DNA from: Halococcus hamelinensis 100A6
Lineage (GTDB): Archaea; Halobacteriota; Halobacteria; Halobacteriales; Halococcaceae
NCBI RefSeq assembly: GCF_000336675.1
Contig: NZ_AOMB01000032.1
Span: forward strand, 158,564-196,772
Reading direction: 5' to 3'
DNA length: 38,209 bases
Part shown: piece after piece, positions 1 through 6,601 of the stretch
Layout of the letters: every line of letters begins with the position of its first letter
Position numbering within the stretch: the first letter of the stretch is position 1
Translations under genes and position numbers: made by a program
The notes under the pieces: model-generated
Database searches by the model: none
Seen by the model: the letters and a program-made list of their open reading frames with translations, nothing else
What the model was told of the DNA's origin: nothing

Positions 1-197
1 AGGGCGGCACCGGCGGCGGACAGACCCGAACCGGCGTTCCCGGCATCTTCGGTGCGGGCGACGTCGTCGACTCACACTACCAGCAGGCCGTCACCGCCGG
101 CGGCATGGGCGCGAAGGCCGCACTCGACGCCGACGACTATCTCGAAACCCACGACGTACCGACAGCGGAGAAGGCGACCGTCGGATCCGACGACTGA
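1..197 (+). CDS. Thioredoxin-disulfide reductase family flavoprotein, C-terminal end
   Basis: Only the last 64 codons are inside the window; the gene starts upstream of base 1 and stops at the TGA at 195-197. The visible residues include TGVPGIFGAGDV, followed by YQQAVTAGGMGAKAA. This is the second FAD-binding motif (GxxAxGD type) and the following helix that closes the FAD domain of thioredoxin reductases and related pyridine nucleotide disulfide oxidoreductases. The usual role is to pass electrons from NAD(P)H through FAD and a redox CxxC pair to thioredoxin in the cytoplasm. The catalytic cysteines would lie upstream, so family membership is well supported but the exact partner is not. It converges on the minus-strand acyl-CoA synthetase with a 54-bp gap. 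Confidence 0.85.
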   Translation, partial: GGTGGGQTRTGVPGIFGAGDVVDSHYQQAVTAGGMGAKAALDADDYLETHDVPTAEKATVGSDD

Positions 198-251
198 TTC
201 GCGTCGGCGTACTCGGCAGGTCCCGCGACGGTGTGAGGGGCGGCCGTCGCC

Positions 252-1784
252 CTATTCGAAGAAGCGCTCGATCGCCACCGCGCGCTGGAGGGTTCCGGTG
301 TCGGTCCGTGGGAGGGGTTCCGTGGTGAGCGCGTACCGTCGGGGTCGCTTGAAATCCGCGAGGTCGTCGTGGTCGATACAGAACGCATCGAGTCCGGCTT
401 CGGTGACCGCTTCGGTCGTCGAGATCACCGCGCAGAGGGCCTCGCCCCACTCCTCGTCCGGCCGGCCGAAGACGACGGATTCGCGCACGGCGTCGTGGTC
501 CTCGAAGACACGCTCGATCTCCTGGGGGTAGACGTTCTCGCCCCCGGTGATCACCATGTTGTCGACCCGGTCGACGACGTGGAGGTAGCCGTCCTCGTCG
601 AGGCGCACGACGTCGTTGGTGCGGAGCCATCCGTCGACGAACAGCGTCTCCGCGGCCGGTGGGTCCCCGAGATAGCCATCGGTCATCGCGGGACCACGCG
701 CGAGGAGTTCGCCCGTCCCGCCGGGCTCGACCACCGACTCGGCGTCGGGAAGCTCGTCGGGTGAGGCGGTCTCCACGACCCTGAGCTCCCACATGAACGA
801 CTCCGTGCCGATGGTACCGGTGTGGTCGGTCTGTCGCGATGGATGGGCGAACGCGAGGTTCGGGCCGCCTTCGGTCAGCCCGTAGGTGTTGTAGACGCCC
901 TCGGTGAGGTGTTCCGAGGCCCGCCGGACCAGTCGTGGCGTCACGACGGAGCCGCCGGTACGGATGTACGAGAGCGTCTCGACGTCGTGTTCGGCCTCGG
1001 TCTGGGCGTCGATCATCGCGGTCAGCTGGGTCGGCACCGCGAGCAGCCCCGTGAGGTCGTGGTCGGCGATGTGTTCGAGCGCGACGTCGGGGTCGAACGT
1101 GGGCTGGAGCACGAGCGTCGCGCCCGCCTGGAGATGCGGAAGTATCCACGCGTCGGTCGTCACCATGTGGAACCACGGCGTCGTGACCAGCGCACGGTCG
1201 GTCTCCTCGATGCTCATCTCCATGATGACCTGGGTGCTGCCGTGCCACAGCTGCTCCTGGTCGAACAACAGCGCCTTCGGGTCGCTGGTGGTACCGCTGG
1301 TGAAGAAGACGCCGTACTCGTTCCCCGCTCGGTCCGGTTCGCCGTCGGGTGCCGTATCGAGAGCGGTTCCGTAGTCCTCGACCAGCGGGCGTTCGATGGG
1401 GCTCTCGCCCGTCCGGAACGCACAGTCGAGGTCGGTTCGGGCGAGGACGGCCCGTGCGAGGTCGGCGTTCGCGTCGTCGAAGACGAGCCCCGACGCGTCC
1501 GCCGTGTCGAGCATGGCTTCGAGTTCCGCCGGGGCCGCCCGGTAGGGAAGCTGGACGGTTCCGTGGCCACGCTTGCCGCCGGCGATCATCGAATCGACCG
1601 CCGCGAGACCGTTGTGGGTCAGGACGGCACATCGCTCGCCGGGGATACGTTCTTCGAGCGCGTTCGCGAGCCTCCCCGCCCGGTCGTTCAGTTCGTCGTA
1701 CGTGACCGTCCCCCTGTCGGCGATGACGGCCGTTTCGTCGCCGTGACAGCGCACCGTTCGCCGAAATACGTCGATGAAGTTCAT
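252..1784 (-). CDS. AMP-dependent acyl-CoA synthetase / ligase with altered A10 motif
   Basis: A 510-aa member of the ANL superfamily, which activates a carboxylate as acyl-AMP and transfers it to CoA. Visible motifs are the P-loop TSGTTSDPK (residues 162-170), YGLTE (301-305), the hinge-region TND (389-391) and GGENVYP (414-420). The C-terminal A10 motif reads PRTDTGTLQR (492-501), so the lysine that normally contacts the carboxylate and AMP phosphate is Thr498. The codon is acc, read directly. The enzyme may therefore be weak in adenylation or specialised. The ATG at 1784 was chosen over upstream in-frame starts because homology begins there and a TATA-like element lies about 40 bp upstream. 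It sits downstream of the iclR gene on the same strand, at the edge of the aromatic island. The substrate is unknown. Confidence 0.85.
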   Translation of the reverse strand: MNFIDVFRRTVRCHGDETAVIADRGTVTYDELNDRAGRLANALEERIPGERCAVLTHNGLAAVDSMIAGGKRGHGTVQLPYRAAPAELEAMLDTADASGLVFDDANADLARAVLARTDLDCAFRTGESPIERPLVEDYGTALDTAPDGEPDRAGNEYGVFFTSGTTSDPKALLFDQEQLWHGSTQVIMEMSIEETDRALVTTPWFHMVTTDAWILPHLQAGATLVLQPTFDPDVALEHIADHDLTGLLAVPTQLTAMIDAQTEAEHDVETLSYIRTGGSVVTPRLVRRASEHLTEGVYNTYGLTEGGPNLAFAHPSRQTDHTGTIGTESFMWELRVVETASPDELPDAESVVEPGGTGELLARGPAMTDGYLGDPPAAETLFVDGWLRTNDVVRLDEDGYLHVVDRVDNMVITGGENVYPQEIERVFEDHDAVRESVVFGRPDEEWGEALCAVISTTEAVTEAGLDAFCIDHDDLADFKRPRRYALTTEPLPRTDTGTLQRAVAIERFFE

Positions 1785-1820
1785 GACAGTCCCACCAATA
1801 CACAACGGTGCTGTGCGTGA

Positions 1821-1829
1821 GTATAATAG
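1821..1829 (-). promoter_or_regulatory. TATA box of the acyl-CoA synthetase gene
   Basis: On the minus strand the sequence reads ctattatac, centred about 41 bp upstream of the ATG at 1784. That predicts a start site near 1799 and a leader of about 15 nt. Confidence 0.5.
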
Positions 1830-2310
1830 TGTTGCCCTTCGGCGGATCGTTCGGAACCCGAGAAGTGGATGGGGAATGGACGATGAATGGAGCACTCGGG
1901 ATCGAACCCAGGCGTTTTCACCCTGAAAACATTTGCCATCCACGCAAGCGAACGGCAACTCGTCGAAGGTTCACCTAGCGGTAGGCAACGCACCCAGTAC
2001 AGAAGTTCTACAAACGCACGGAGTCAGTCGAGAAGGGAAGACGGCTCGGAAGATCTTCGGTAAGCGTGCACTCATCACGGTCGTGTTTTCAAAAACAAAA
2101 CAGAGCTTGCGGTTCGGTGGACGGTGTCGTTTGCTTCGGTGTGGAACGCCGGTACGCGACCCAGGATTCGTGAGAACCCTTCGACCACGAATCGACGGGA
2201 AGTAACGGAGGTATGTGTGTCACGGGAGCGTGCCCGGGCGTTTGTCCCGCTACATCGTGTGTCGAAATCCGACGATATCGGATGGGAGTCGACGGACCCG
2301 TTCGGTACGC
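1830..2310. other. Intergenic stretch between iclR and the acyl-CoA synthetase gene
   Basis: About 480 bp without a convincing gene. It contains a tRNA T-arm-like string on the minus strand near 1898-1911, an A/T-rich tract at 2085-2101, and an inverted repeat ATCCGACGATATCGGAT at 2267-2283 just past the iclR stop. Short open frames across it are rich in Arg and Ser and lack haloarchaeal codon and acidity patterns. Confidence 0.5.
2085..2101 (-). terminator. T-rich tract, possible terminator of iclR
   Basis: Read on the minus strand this is gttttgtttttgaaaac, two T-runs about 210 nt past the iclR stop codon. Archaeal termination commonly uses oligo-T tracts. The distance makes this a tentative call. 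Confidence 0.3.
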
Positions 2311-3072
2311 TCACGTGCCGTACTGGTAGTTGACCGAAACGGTGTCCTCCATCTCGTCGAGGTAGTTCAGCAGCTCGTCTCGACGCGATTGCTTTTTGAT
2401 TCTCCCTGTCGGGACGATGATGCCCAGCGAACCGAGTACCTCGTTCCGGACGCGGACCGGGACCGCCGCCATCCCCATTCCGACCACCTGTTCGTCCCAG
2501 TCGATCGCGTAGCCGTCCCGTCGGACCTCCGCGAGTTCGGACCGCAACCGGTCGGGGTCGGAGATGCTGTATTTTGTCTGTTTCGTCAGGCTCTCCGTGC
2601 CGATAACCTCGTCGAGGGTGTCCTCGGGGAGGTGGGCGAGGATCGCTTTGCCCGTCGCGACGGTGTGGAGGGGGGTTCTCGCGCCCGGATAGGTGCCGAG
2701 GCTCAGCGCGTGGTTTCCCTCCTCCTGGTGGAGGATGACCGCCATCCCCTGGTCCTCGATGGTGAGGCCGACCAGTTCGTCCGTCTCGGCCGCGACCCGC
2801 CGCATCTCGGGCTTGGCCACCTGAAAGAGGTGGTTACGGTACCGCATCTTGCCGGCGGTCGTGAGGACGTAGGAACTGAGGTAGTACTCCCCGCCTCGTC
2901 TGGTCACGTACTTCGTGTTGCTCAGCGATTTGAGGTAGTCGTAGACGGTGCTGTTCGGTAGGTCCATCCGCTCGGCGAGTTCGGTGGGACCGACCCCGTC
3001 CAACTCCCCGATCAGGTCCATGACCTCGAACGCCCGCTGTACCGACCCGAGGGAGGTCCGTTCTCGTGTCAT
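2311..3072 (-). CDS. IclR family transcriptional regulator
   Basis: A 253-aa protein of normal IclR length. Residues about 8-60 form the N-terminal winged helix-turn-helix (SVQRAFEVMDLIGE, GPTELAERMDLPNSTVYDYL). Residues about 75-250 form the GAF-like effector domain, with the typical PLHTVATGKAILAHLP and GMAAVPVRV stretches. IclR proteins often control aromatic acid degradation (PcaR, PobR types) by binding a pathway ligand. The ATG at 3072 lies about 25 bp downstream of a TATA-like element at 3091-3100, so the transcript is probably leaderless. A direct repeat flanking an inverted repeat lies just upstream (3106-3138) and may be its own operator. Neighbours are the acyl-CoA synthetase and a thioesterase, both on the same strand, which suggests local control of the island. 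Confidence 0.92.
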   Translation of the reverse strand: MTRERTSLGSVQRAFEVMDLIGELDGVGPTELAERMDLPNSTVYDYLKSLSNTKYVTRRGGEYYLSSYVLTTAGKMRYRNHLFQVAKPEMRRVAAETDELVGLTIEDQGMAVILHQEEGNHALSLGTYPGARTPLHTVATGKAILAHLPEDTLDEVIGTESLTKQTKYSISDPDRLRSELAEVRRDGYAIDWDEQVVGMGMAAVPVRVRNEVLGSLGIIVPTGRIKKQSRRDELLNYLDEMEDTVSVNYQYGT

Positions 3073-3105
3073 GCCCTCCCTTGCGCATCATCGATAATGT
3101 GGCTT

Positions 3106-3138
3106 CCGGTCAATTCGGATTACGAATCCACCGGTCAA
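3106..3138. promoter_or_regulatory. Candidate IclR operator: direct repeats around an inverted repeat
   Basis: The octamer CCGGTCAA occurs at 3106-3113 and again at 3131-3138, 25 bp apart. Between them lies the inverted repeat GGATTACGAATCC (3117-3129). The element is directly upstream of the probable iclR TATA box at 3091-3100 and runs over the stop codon of the thioesterase gene. Position and symmetry suggest a regulator-binding site; that IclR binds it is inference. Confidence 0.4.
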
Positions 3139-3539
3139 CTGTTTCCTTCGTCGAGGATATCCCGAAGGTCGCCGGGCAGTTCCCTGCTCTGGTTGTCCGC
3201 CGCCGAAACGCAGACGTGCTGTTCGTGGCCGGTGTACGCGACGGATCCGTCCTCGTGGGTGGCGGTGAAGTCGAACCCGAGGCTCTTGGTCCCGAGGTCG
3301 GGTTCGACCGCTATCTCGATCGTGTCCCCGACCATCACGGGACGCTCGAACTCGAAGTCGACGGCGACGAGCGGGAGGTGGACGTCGTAGTCGTCCGGGA
3401 TATCCCAGTAGGCGACGCCGGCTTCGTCCATGAACTCCTCCCCGGCCCGGTGCATCGCGTTCACCAGTCGAGGGTAGTACGCGATCCCCTGCGGGTCCGC
3501 GTGTCCCCACGCACACTTCCATCGGTAATGGAACATCAT
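3135..3539 (-). CDS. Acyl-CoA thioesterase, 4-hydroxybenzoyl-CoA thioesterase (hotdog) family
   Basis: A 134-aa single hotdog-fold protein. Its N-terminal motif WGHADPQGIAYYPRLV matches the 4HBT/YbgC signature, in which the Asp of HxDPxGI(V/A)YY is the usual catalytic residue. These enzymes hydrolyse aromatic or short acyl-CoA thioesters in the cytoplasm. I chose the ATG at 3539 because a TATA box (3561-3568) sits about 25 bp upstream, which fits a leaderless message. A GTG at 3551 would add only four residues and would lie inside the promoter spacer. It is next to the iclR gene and on the same strand. With two acyl-CoA synthetases nearby it could reset CoA thioesters of aromatic acids, but the substrate cannot be read from sequence. 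Confidence 0.85.
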   Translation of the reverse strand: MMFHYRWKCAWGHADPQGIAYYPRLVNAMHRAGEEFMDEAGVAYWDIPDDYDVHLPLVAVDFEFERPVMVGDTIEIAVEPDLGTKSLGFDFTATHEDGSVAYTGHEQHVCVSAADNQSRELPGDLRDILDEGNS

Positions 3540-3560
3540 AGAGGAGTGCACGAGCGGTGG

Positions 3561-3568
3561 TTAAATAG
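3561..3568 (-). promoter_or_regulatory. TATA box of the thioesterase gene
   Basis: The minus strand reads ctatttaa, centred about 25 bp from the ATG at 3539. This spacing supports that start codon and a leaderless transcript. Confidence 0.55.
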
Positions 3569-3636
3569 CTTTCCGACGATGGGCTGGGGCCACGGACCAC
3601 CCGTTCGACGTACTCGACCGGCCGAACACGGCCACA

Positions 3637-3651
3637 TCCGATACTATCGAA
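3637..3651. promoter_or_regulatory. Imperfect palindrome upstream of the thioesterase gene
   Basis: TCCGATACTATCGAA resembles the perfect palindrome at 15107-15121 (TCCGATATTATCGGA). It lies about 100 bp upstream of the thioesterase start. It may be a shared regulatory site, but only a few copies are visible. Confidence 0.3.
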
Positions 3652-3774
3652 TCGAGTTCGTCGACCGTCGCAGGGGAGTTCTATGGGAACTGCTTCCCGG
3701 AGACCGGCCGCCCTCTCCGTGTTGTAGAGGAACATCGTGATGGTCATCGGCGGGCCAGCGAAGCGAACGGGGGG

Positions 3775-4632
3775 TTACTCGGCGAGCCGGCCCCGCCGCC
3801 ATGACTCGGTATCGGGTGTTTGGTTGAAGGTGTAGACGTGAACCCCCCGGATATCGTAGTCGGGGTCCTCGGCGTAGCGAGCCAGTCCGTCGATGAGGTC
3901 GTCGGGCGCGTACTTCCCGCGCGAGCCGATGAGCTGGCGGACGAACCCGACGATCCCCGTCGTCTTGCGGAGGAAGTGGACCGAGTCGCCGACGCCGACC
4001 TTCTGTGAGATCTCGAGGAGCCGCTGGTACTTCATCACGCCGGGGATGCCGACCTCGACGGGGAGGTCGACACCCCGACCCCTGATCGTCTCGACCCACT
4101 CGACGACCGCGTCCGAGTCGTAGCAGAGCTGTGTGACGATGTACGTCGCGTACGGTTCCTTTTCGGCCATCGATTCGGCGAGCGTCTCGGCGGGGATGAA
4201 GTCGTGGCCCTCGGGGTAGCCGGTGATCCCGACCTCCTCGAACTCGTAGTCGAGGTCGTCGAGAACGACGAGCAGGTCGTGCGCCGACTCGAACTCACCG
4301 GCTGGCTCCTCGAGGTCGCCGCCCGGAACGAAGATATCCGTGACACCAGCGTCCGCGAGCCGCCCGACGATCCCCTCGAACTGCTCCCTATCCTTCACGT
4401 ACCGCGCGGCGATGTGCGGAACGGGTTCGTAGCCCCGAGCGGCGGCGCTCTCCGCAGCCTCGACGGTCGCGTCGACGCCCAACGAGGGGGACGTCGTGAT
4501 CGCCACTTCGGCACCGTCGGGCAAGTGGGTCAACTGTTCGTCGAAGCTATCGAACGGCATCAGTTCGAACCGGGGGTTGGCGAGGAGGCCCGATACACCA
4601 TCGGCCGTATCGGGTATCGTTTTTACTGACAT
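3775..4632 (-). CDS. metF: Methylenetetrahydrofolate reductase (MetF family)
   Basis: A 285-aa TIM-barrel protein of the MTHFR family, which interconverts 5,10-methylene-THF and 5-methyl-THF using FAD and NAD(P)H. The N-terminal RFELMPFDSF (residues 21-30) aligns with the family's FEFFPP region, which carries the catalytic Glu (here Glu23). Later segments VTDIFVPGGD, GIPGVMKYQRLL and VHVYTFNQ match the folate- and FAD-binding strands and the C-terminal HxYTxN motif. The ATG at 4632 was preferred to a GTG at 4653 because the TATA-like element at 4661-4670 predicts initiation near 4639. It diverges from an acyl-CoA synthetase gene and lies about 2 kb from the LigM-like demethylase. A likely job is oxidising the methyl-THF made by that demethylase; a role in methionine synthesis is the alternative. 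Confidence 0.85.
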   Translation of the reverse strand: MSVKTIPDTADGVSGLLANPRFELMPFDSFDEQLTHLPDGAEVAITTSPSLGVDATVEAAESAAARGYEPVPHIAARYVKDREQFEGIVGRLADAGVTDIFVPGGDLEEPAGEFESAHDLLVVLDDLDYEFEEVGITGYPEGHDFIPAETLAESMAEKEPYATYIVTQLCYDSDAVVEWVETIRGRGVDLPVEVGIPGVMKYQRLLEISQKVGVGDSVHFLRKTTGIVGFVRQLIGSRGKYAPDDLIDGLARYAEDPDYDIRGVHVYTFNQTPDTESWRRGRLAE

Positions 4633-4660
4633 TGTCCCGTACGGTGTCGTCACACCGGAG

Positions 4661-4670
4661 CGTATTGAAT
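4661..4670 (-). promoter_or_regulatory. TATA-like element of metF
   Basis: The minus strand reads attcaatacg, centred about 33 bp from the ATG at 4632, giving a very short leader. It lies within the roughly 140-bp divergent promoter region shared with the second acyl-CoA synthetase. Confidence 0.4.
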
Positions 4671-4749
4671 GTACGGTGTCCCTCGGTCAGCTTCGGACGG
4701 GATGGTCAGGACCGGTCGACGTGAGGACCGGCCACACCGCGCCGCACAA

Positions 4750-4758
4750 TTTTTATTA
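4750..4758 (+). promoter_or_regulatory. TATA box for the small ORF and acyl-CoA synthetase unit
   Basis: The T/A run tttttatta is a strong TATA-like box. It predicts a start site near 4780, just before the ATG at 4784 of a 50-codon frame and about 155 bp ahead of the synthetase start. Confidence 0.5.
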
Positions 4759-4783
4759 ACGACCCCGATAGACGATGAGGCAG

Positions 4784-4936
4784 ATGACCCGAAATTCGAC
4801 CGGGGAAGTCGTCGTCCGACCGCCGTGCCGGCAGCCGGAAGTGACCGACGACGGGCCGTCAGGAGTAGCCGGCGACGGGCCGCACTGGCCGGACACGCAG
4901 GACGCGAACCGCCCTTCGAAGCGGGGCGGCGAGTGA
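4784..4936 (+). CDS. Possible leaderless small upstream ORF (50 aa)
   Basis: An open frame of 50 codons begins about 30 bp after a strong TATA box and ends with TGA at 4934-4936. The stop overlaps a GTG at 4933 and lies 2 nt before the ATG at 4939 of the acyl-CoA synthetase, a typical translational coupling arrangement. An ATG at 4775 in the same frame is an alternative start. The product is hydrophilic, rich in Gly, Pro and Asp, with one Cys, and I recognise no family. It may be a real microprotein, a leader ORF that sets synthetase translation, or chance. The promoter position is the main support. Confidence 0.4.
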   Translation: MTRNSTGEVVVRPPCRQPEVTDDGPSGVAGDGPHWPDTQDANRPSKRGGE

Positions 4937-4938
4937 CG

Positions 4939-6504
4939 ATGCACCACACCTCGACGGTCGACCTGCCGGTTCTCAAGGACCTCTCGAGTACCGCGGCCGC
5001 GAACAGTCCCGACAAGGTCGCCTTCGGGAACGGACTCGACGGGCGGACGGTCACGTGGCGAACGTTCGACGACGAGAGCAATCGGGCGGCCAACGCGTTC
5101 GCCGCCCGTCTCGGACAGGGCGACAAGGTCGCGTTCTTCTGTCAGAACTCCATCGAGCACACCGTTCTCTGGAACGGCGCGCTCAAGGCCGGGTGTGTGG
5201 TCTCGAACCTCCACAGCCGTGAGTCGGTCGAGTCGGTCCAGTACTGCATCGACTCGTTCAGTCCCCGCGCGCTCGTCGTCGACGAGACGACCGCCGAGTT
5301 CTTCGAAGAGCGGGTCCGGGACGGACTCGATACGAACGTCGACGTGCTCGTCACGACCGGCGAGCCGCGAACGGACCACGAGCAGGGGTTCGATTCGTTC
5401 ATCACCGAGCGGTCGACTACTGCACCTGACGTGCGGGTGCGCGAGGACGACCTCGCGGCGGTTCTCTGGACCTCGGGGACGACGGGGACGCCGAAGGGGT
5501 GGTGTCACACGAACCGGGGCCTCTATCTCCGCGGTATCAACAACGTCGACGTCCTCGGTCTGGACCGGTCCGCACGCCAGCCGAACACGTTCAGCCCCGC
5601 GTTCGCGGCGTGGTACTCGGTGATGCTCCCGGCGCTGGCGTCGGGAGCGAGCACGTTCTTCCTCAGTCGGTGGGACCCCGAGGACTACCTCCGGATGGTG
5701 GAACGACACGCGATCACCGTGACCAACATGGTGCCGACGATGTATCGGGAGATCCTCGACGTCGACGGCTTCGAGGCGTACGACACGAGTTCGCTCAAGA
5801 CCGTGGTCTCCGCGGGCGAAGTCCTCGACCCGACGACGCTGAACCGCCTCCGCGAGAACCTCTGTGAGGTCGTGAAGAACTCGTACGCGGCGACCGAGGT
5901 CTACGCGACGGTGATGGCGAACGACGAACTCAACGAGGAGCGTGCCAAGAGCGTCGGCAAGCCGGTTCCGGGGGCCCGGATCCGGGTGATAGACCGGAAC
6001 GGTTCCTACCGCGACACCAAGCCGACGGGCGAGGTCGGCGAGCTCGCGATCAAGGCCCCGGACTGTCCGGTCTGGGCGTGGGGGCGGACCGACCGCACCG
6101 AGGAACTCTTCGAGGACGGGTGGTGGTACTCGGGTGACCTCGGCCACCGCGACGAGGACGGCTATCTCTACATCGAGGGCCGCACCGACTTCATGATCCT
6201 CTCGAAGGGGATCAAGGTGTACCCCGCGCCGGTCGAGGAACGCCTCAACGCCCACCCGGGGGTGAGCGAATCGGCCGTCGTCGGTGTCGAGGACGACGAA
6301 TACGGCCAGCGGGTCACCGCCTACGTCCACCGCTCCGACCCGGAGGTGACCCCCGACGACCTCGACGAGTGGTGTCTCGAAAGCGACAAACTCGCCCGGC
6401 TGGAACGGCCACGCACCTATCACTTCGTGGACGAACCCCTACCTCGAACCTCGACCGGCAAGCTCGACCGACGGAGCACCAAGGGTCTCGAACGACCGCG
6501 GTAG
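4939..6504 (+). CDS. AMP-dependent acyl-CoA synthetase / aromatic or fatty acid CoA ligase
   Basis: A 521-aa ANL-superfamily ligase of normal length with all core motifs: P-loop TSGTTGTPK (178-186), YAATE (316-320), YSGD (397-400), KGIKVYP (423-429) and an intact A10 motif PRTSTGKLDRR with Lys508. It should activate a carboxylic acid to its CoA thioester with ATP. The ATG at 4939 was chosen because the homologous N-terminus begins there; GTG at 4933 is possible. It follows a short coupled frame and diverges from metF. The LigM-like gene follows after 97 bp with its own promoter. In this setting an aromatic or methoxylated acid is a plausible substrate. The alternative is a short-chain acid such as a DmdB-like substrate, and I cannot separate these by eye. 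Confidence 0.88.
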   Translation: MHHTSTVDLPVLKDLSSTAAANSPDKVAFGNGLDGRTVTWRTFDDESNRAANAFAARLGQGDKVAFFCQNSIEHTVLWNGALKAGCVVSNLHSRESVESVQYCIDSFSPRALVVDETTAEFFEERVRDGLDTNVDVLVTTGEPRTDHEQGFDSFITERSTTAPDVRVREDDLAAVLWTSGTTGTPKGWCHTNRGLYLRGINNVDVLGLDRSARQPNTFSPAFAAWYSVMLPALASGASTFFLSRWDPEDYLRMVERHAITVTNMVPTMYREILDVDGFEAYDTSSLKTVVSAGEVLDPTTLNRLRENLCEVVKNSYAATEVYATVMANDELNEERAKSVGKPVPGARIRVIDRNGSYRDTKPTGEVGELAIKAPDCPVWAWGRTDRTEELFEDGWWYSGDLGHRDEDGYLYIEGRTDFMILSKGIKVYPAPVEERLNAHPGVSESAVVGVEDDEYGQRVTAYVHRSDPEVTPDDLDEWCLESDKLARLERPRTYHFVDEPLPRTSTGKLDRRSTKGLERPR

Positions 6505-6559
6505 ATCCGGAACCGGGACGGGAGGGGAACCTTCCCGAAAGAACACGATGGATGCGTAA

Positions 6560-6568
6560 TGTATAAGT
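6560..6568 (+). promoter_or_regulatory. TATA box of the LigM-like gene
   Basis: The element tgtataagt lies about 38 bp upstream of the ATG at 6602. It predicts a start near 6590 and a leader of about 12 nt, so this gene can be transcribed separately from the upstream synthetase. Confidence 0.5.
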
Positions 6569-6601
6569 GAGCATACGGTGTCGTGGTAGTACGGAGCACC
6601 A

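Noticed and set aside
1885-1945. tRNA-like T-arm on the minus strand (gggttcgatccc) with a nearby hairpin GTTTTC/GAAAAC
   Set aside because: The T-stem has a mismatch, no 5' acceptor strand pairs with tgctcca, the hairpin lacks U33, and no D-arm is present. At most it is a chance match or a tRNA fragment.
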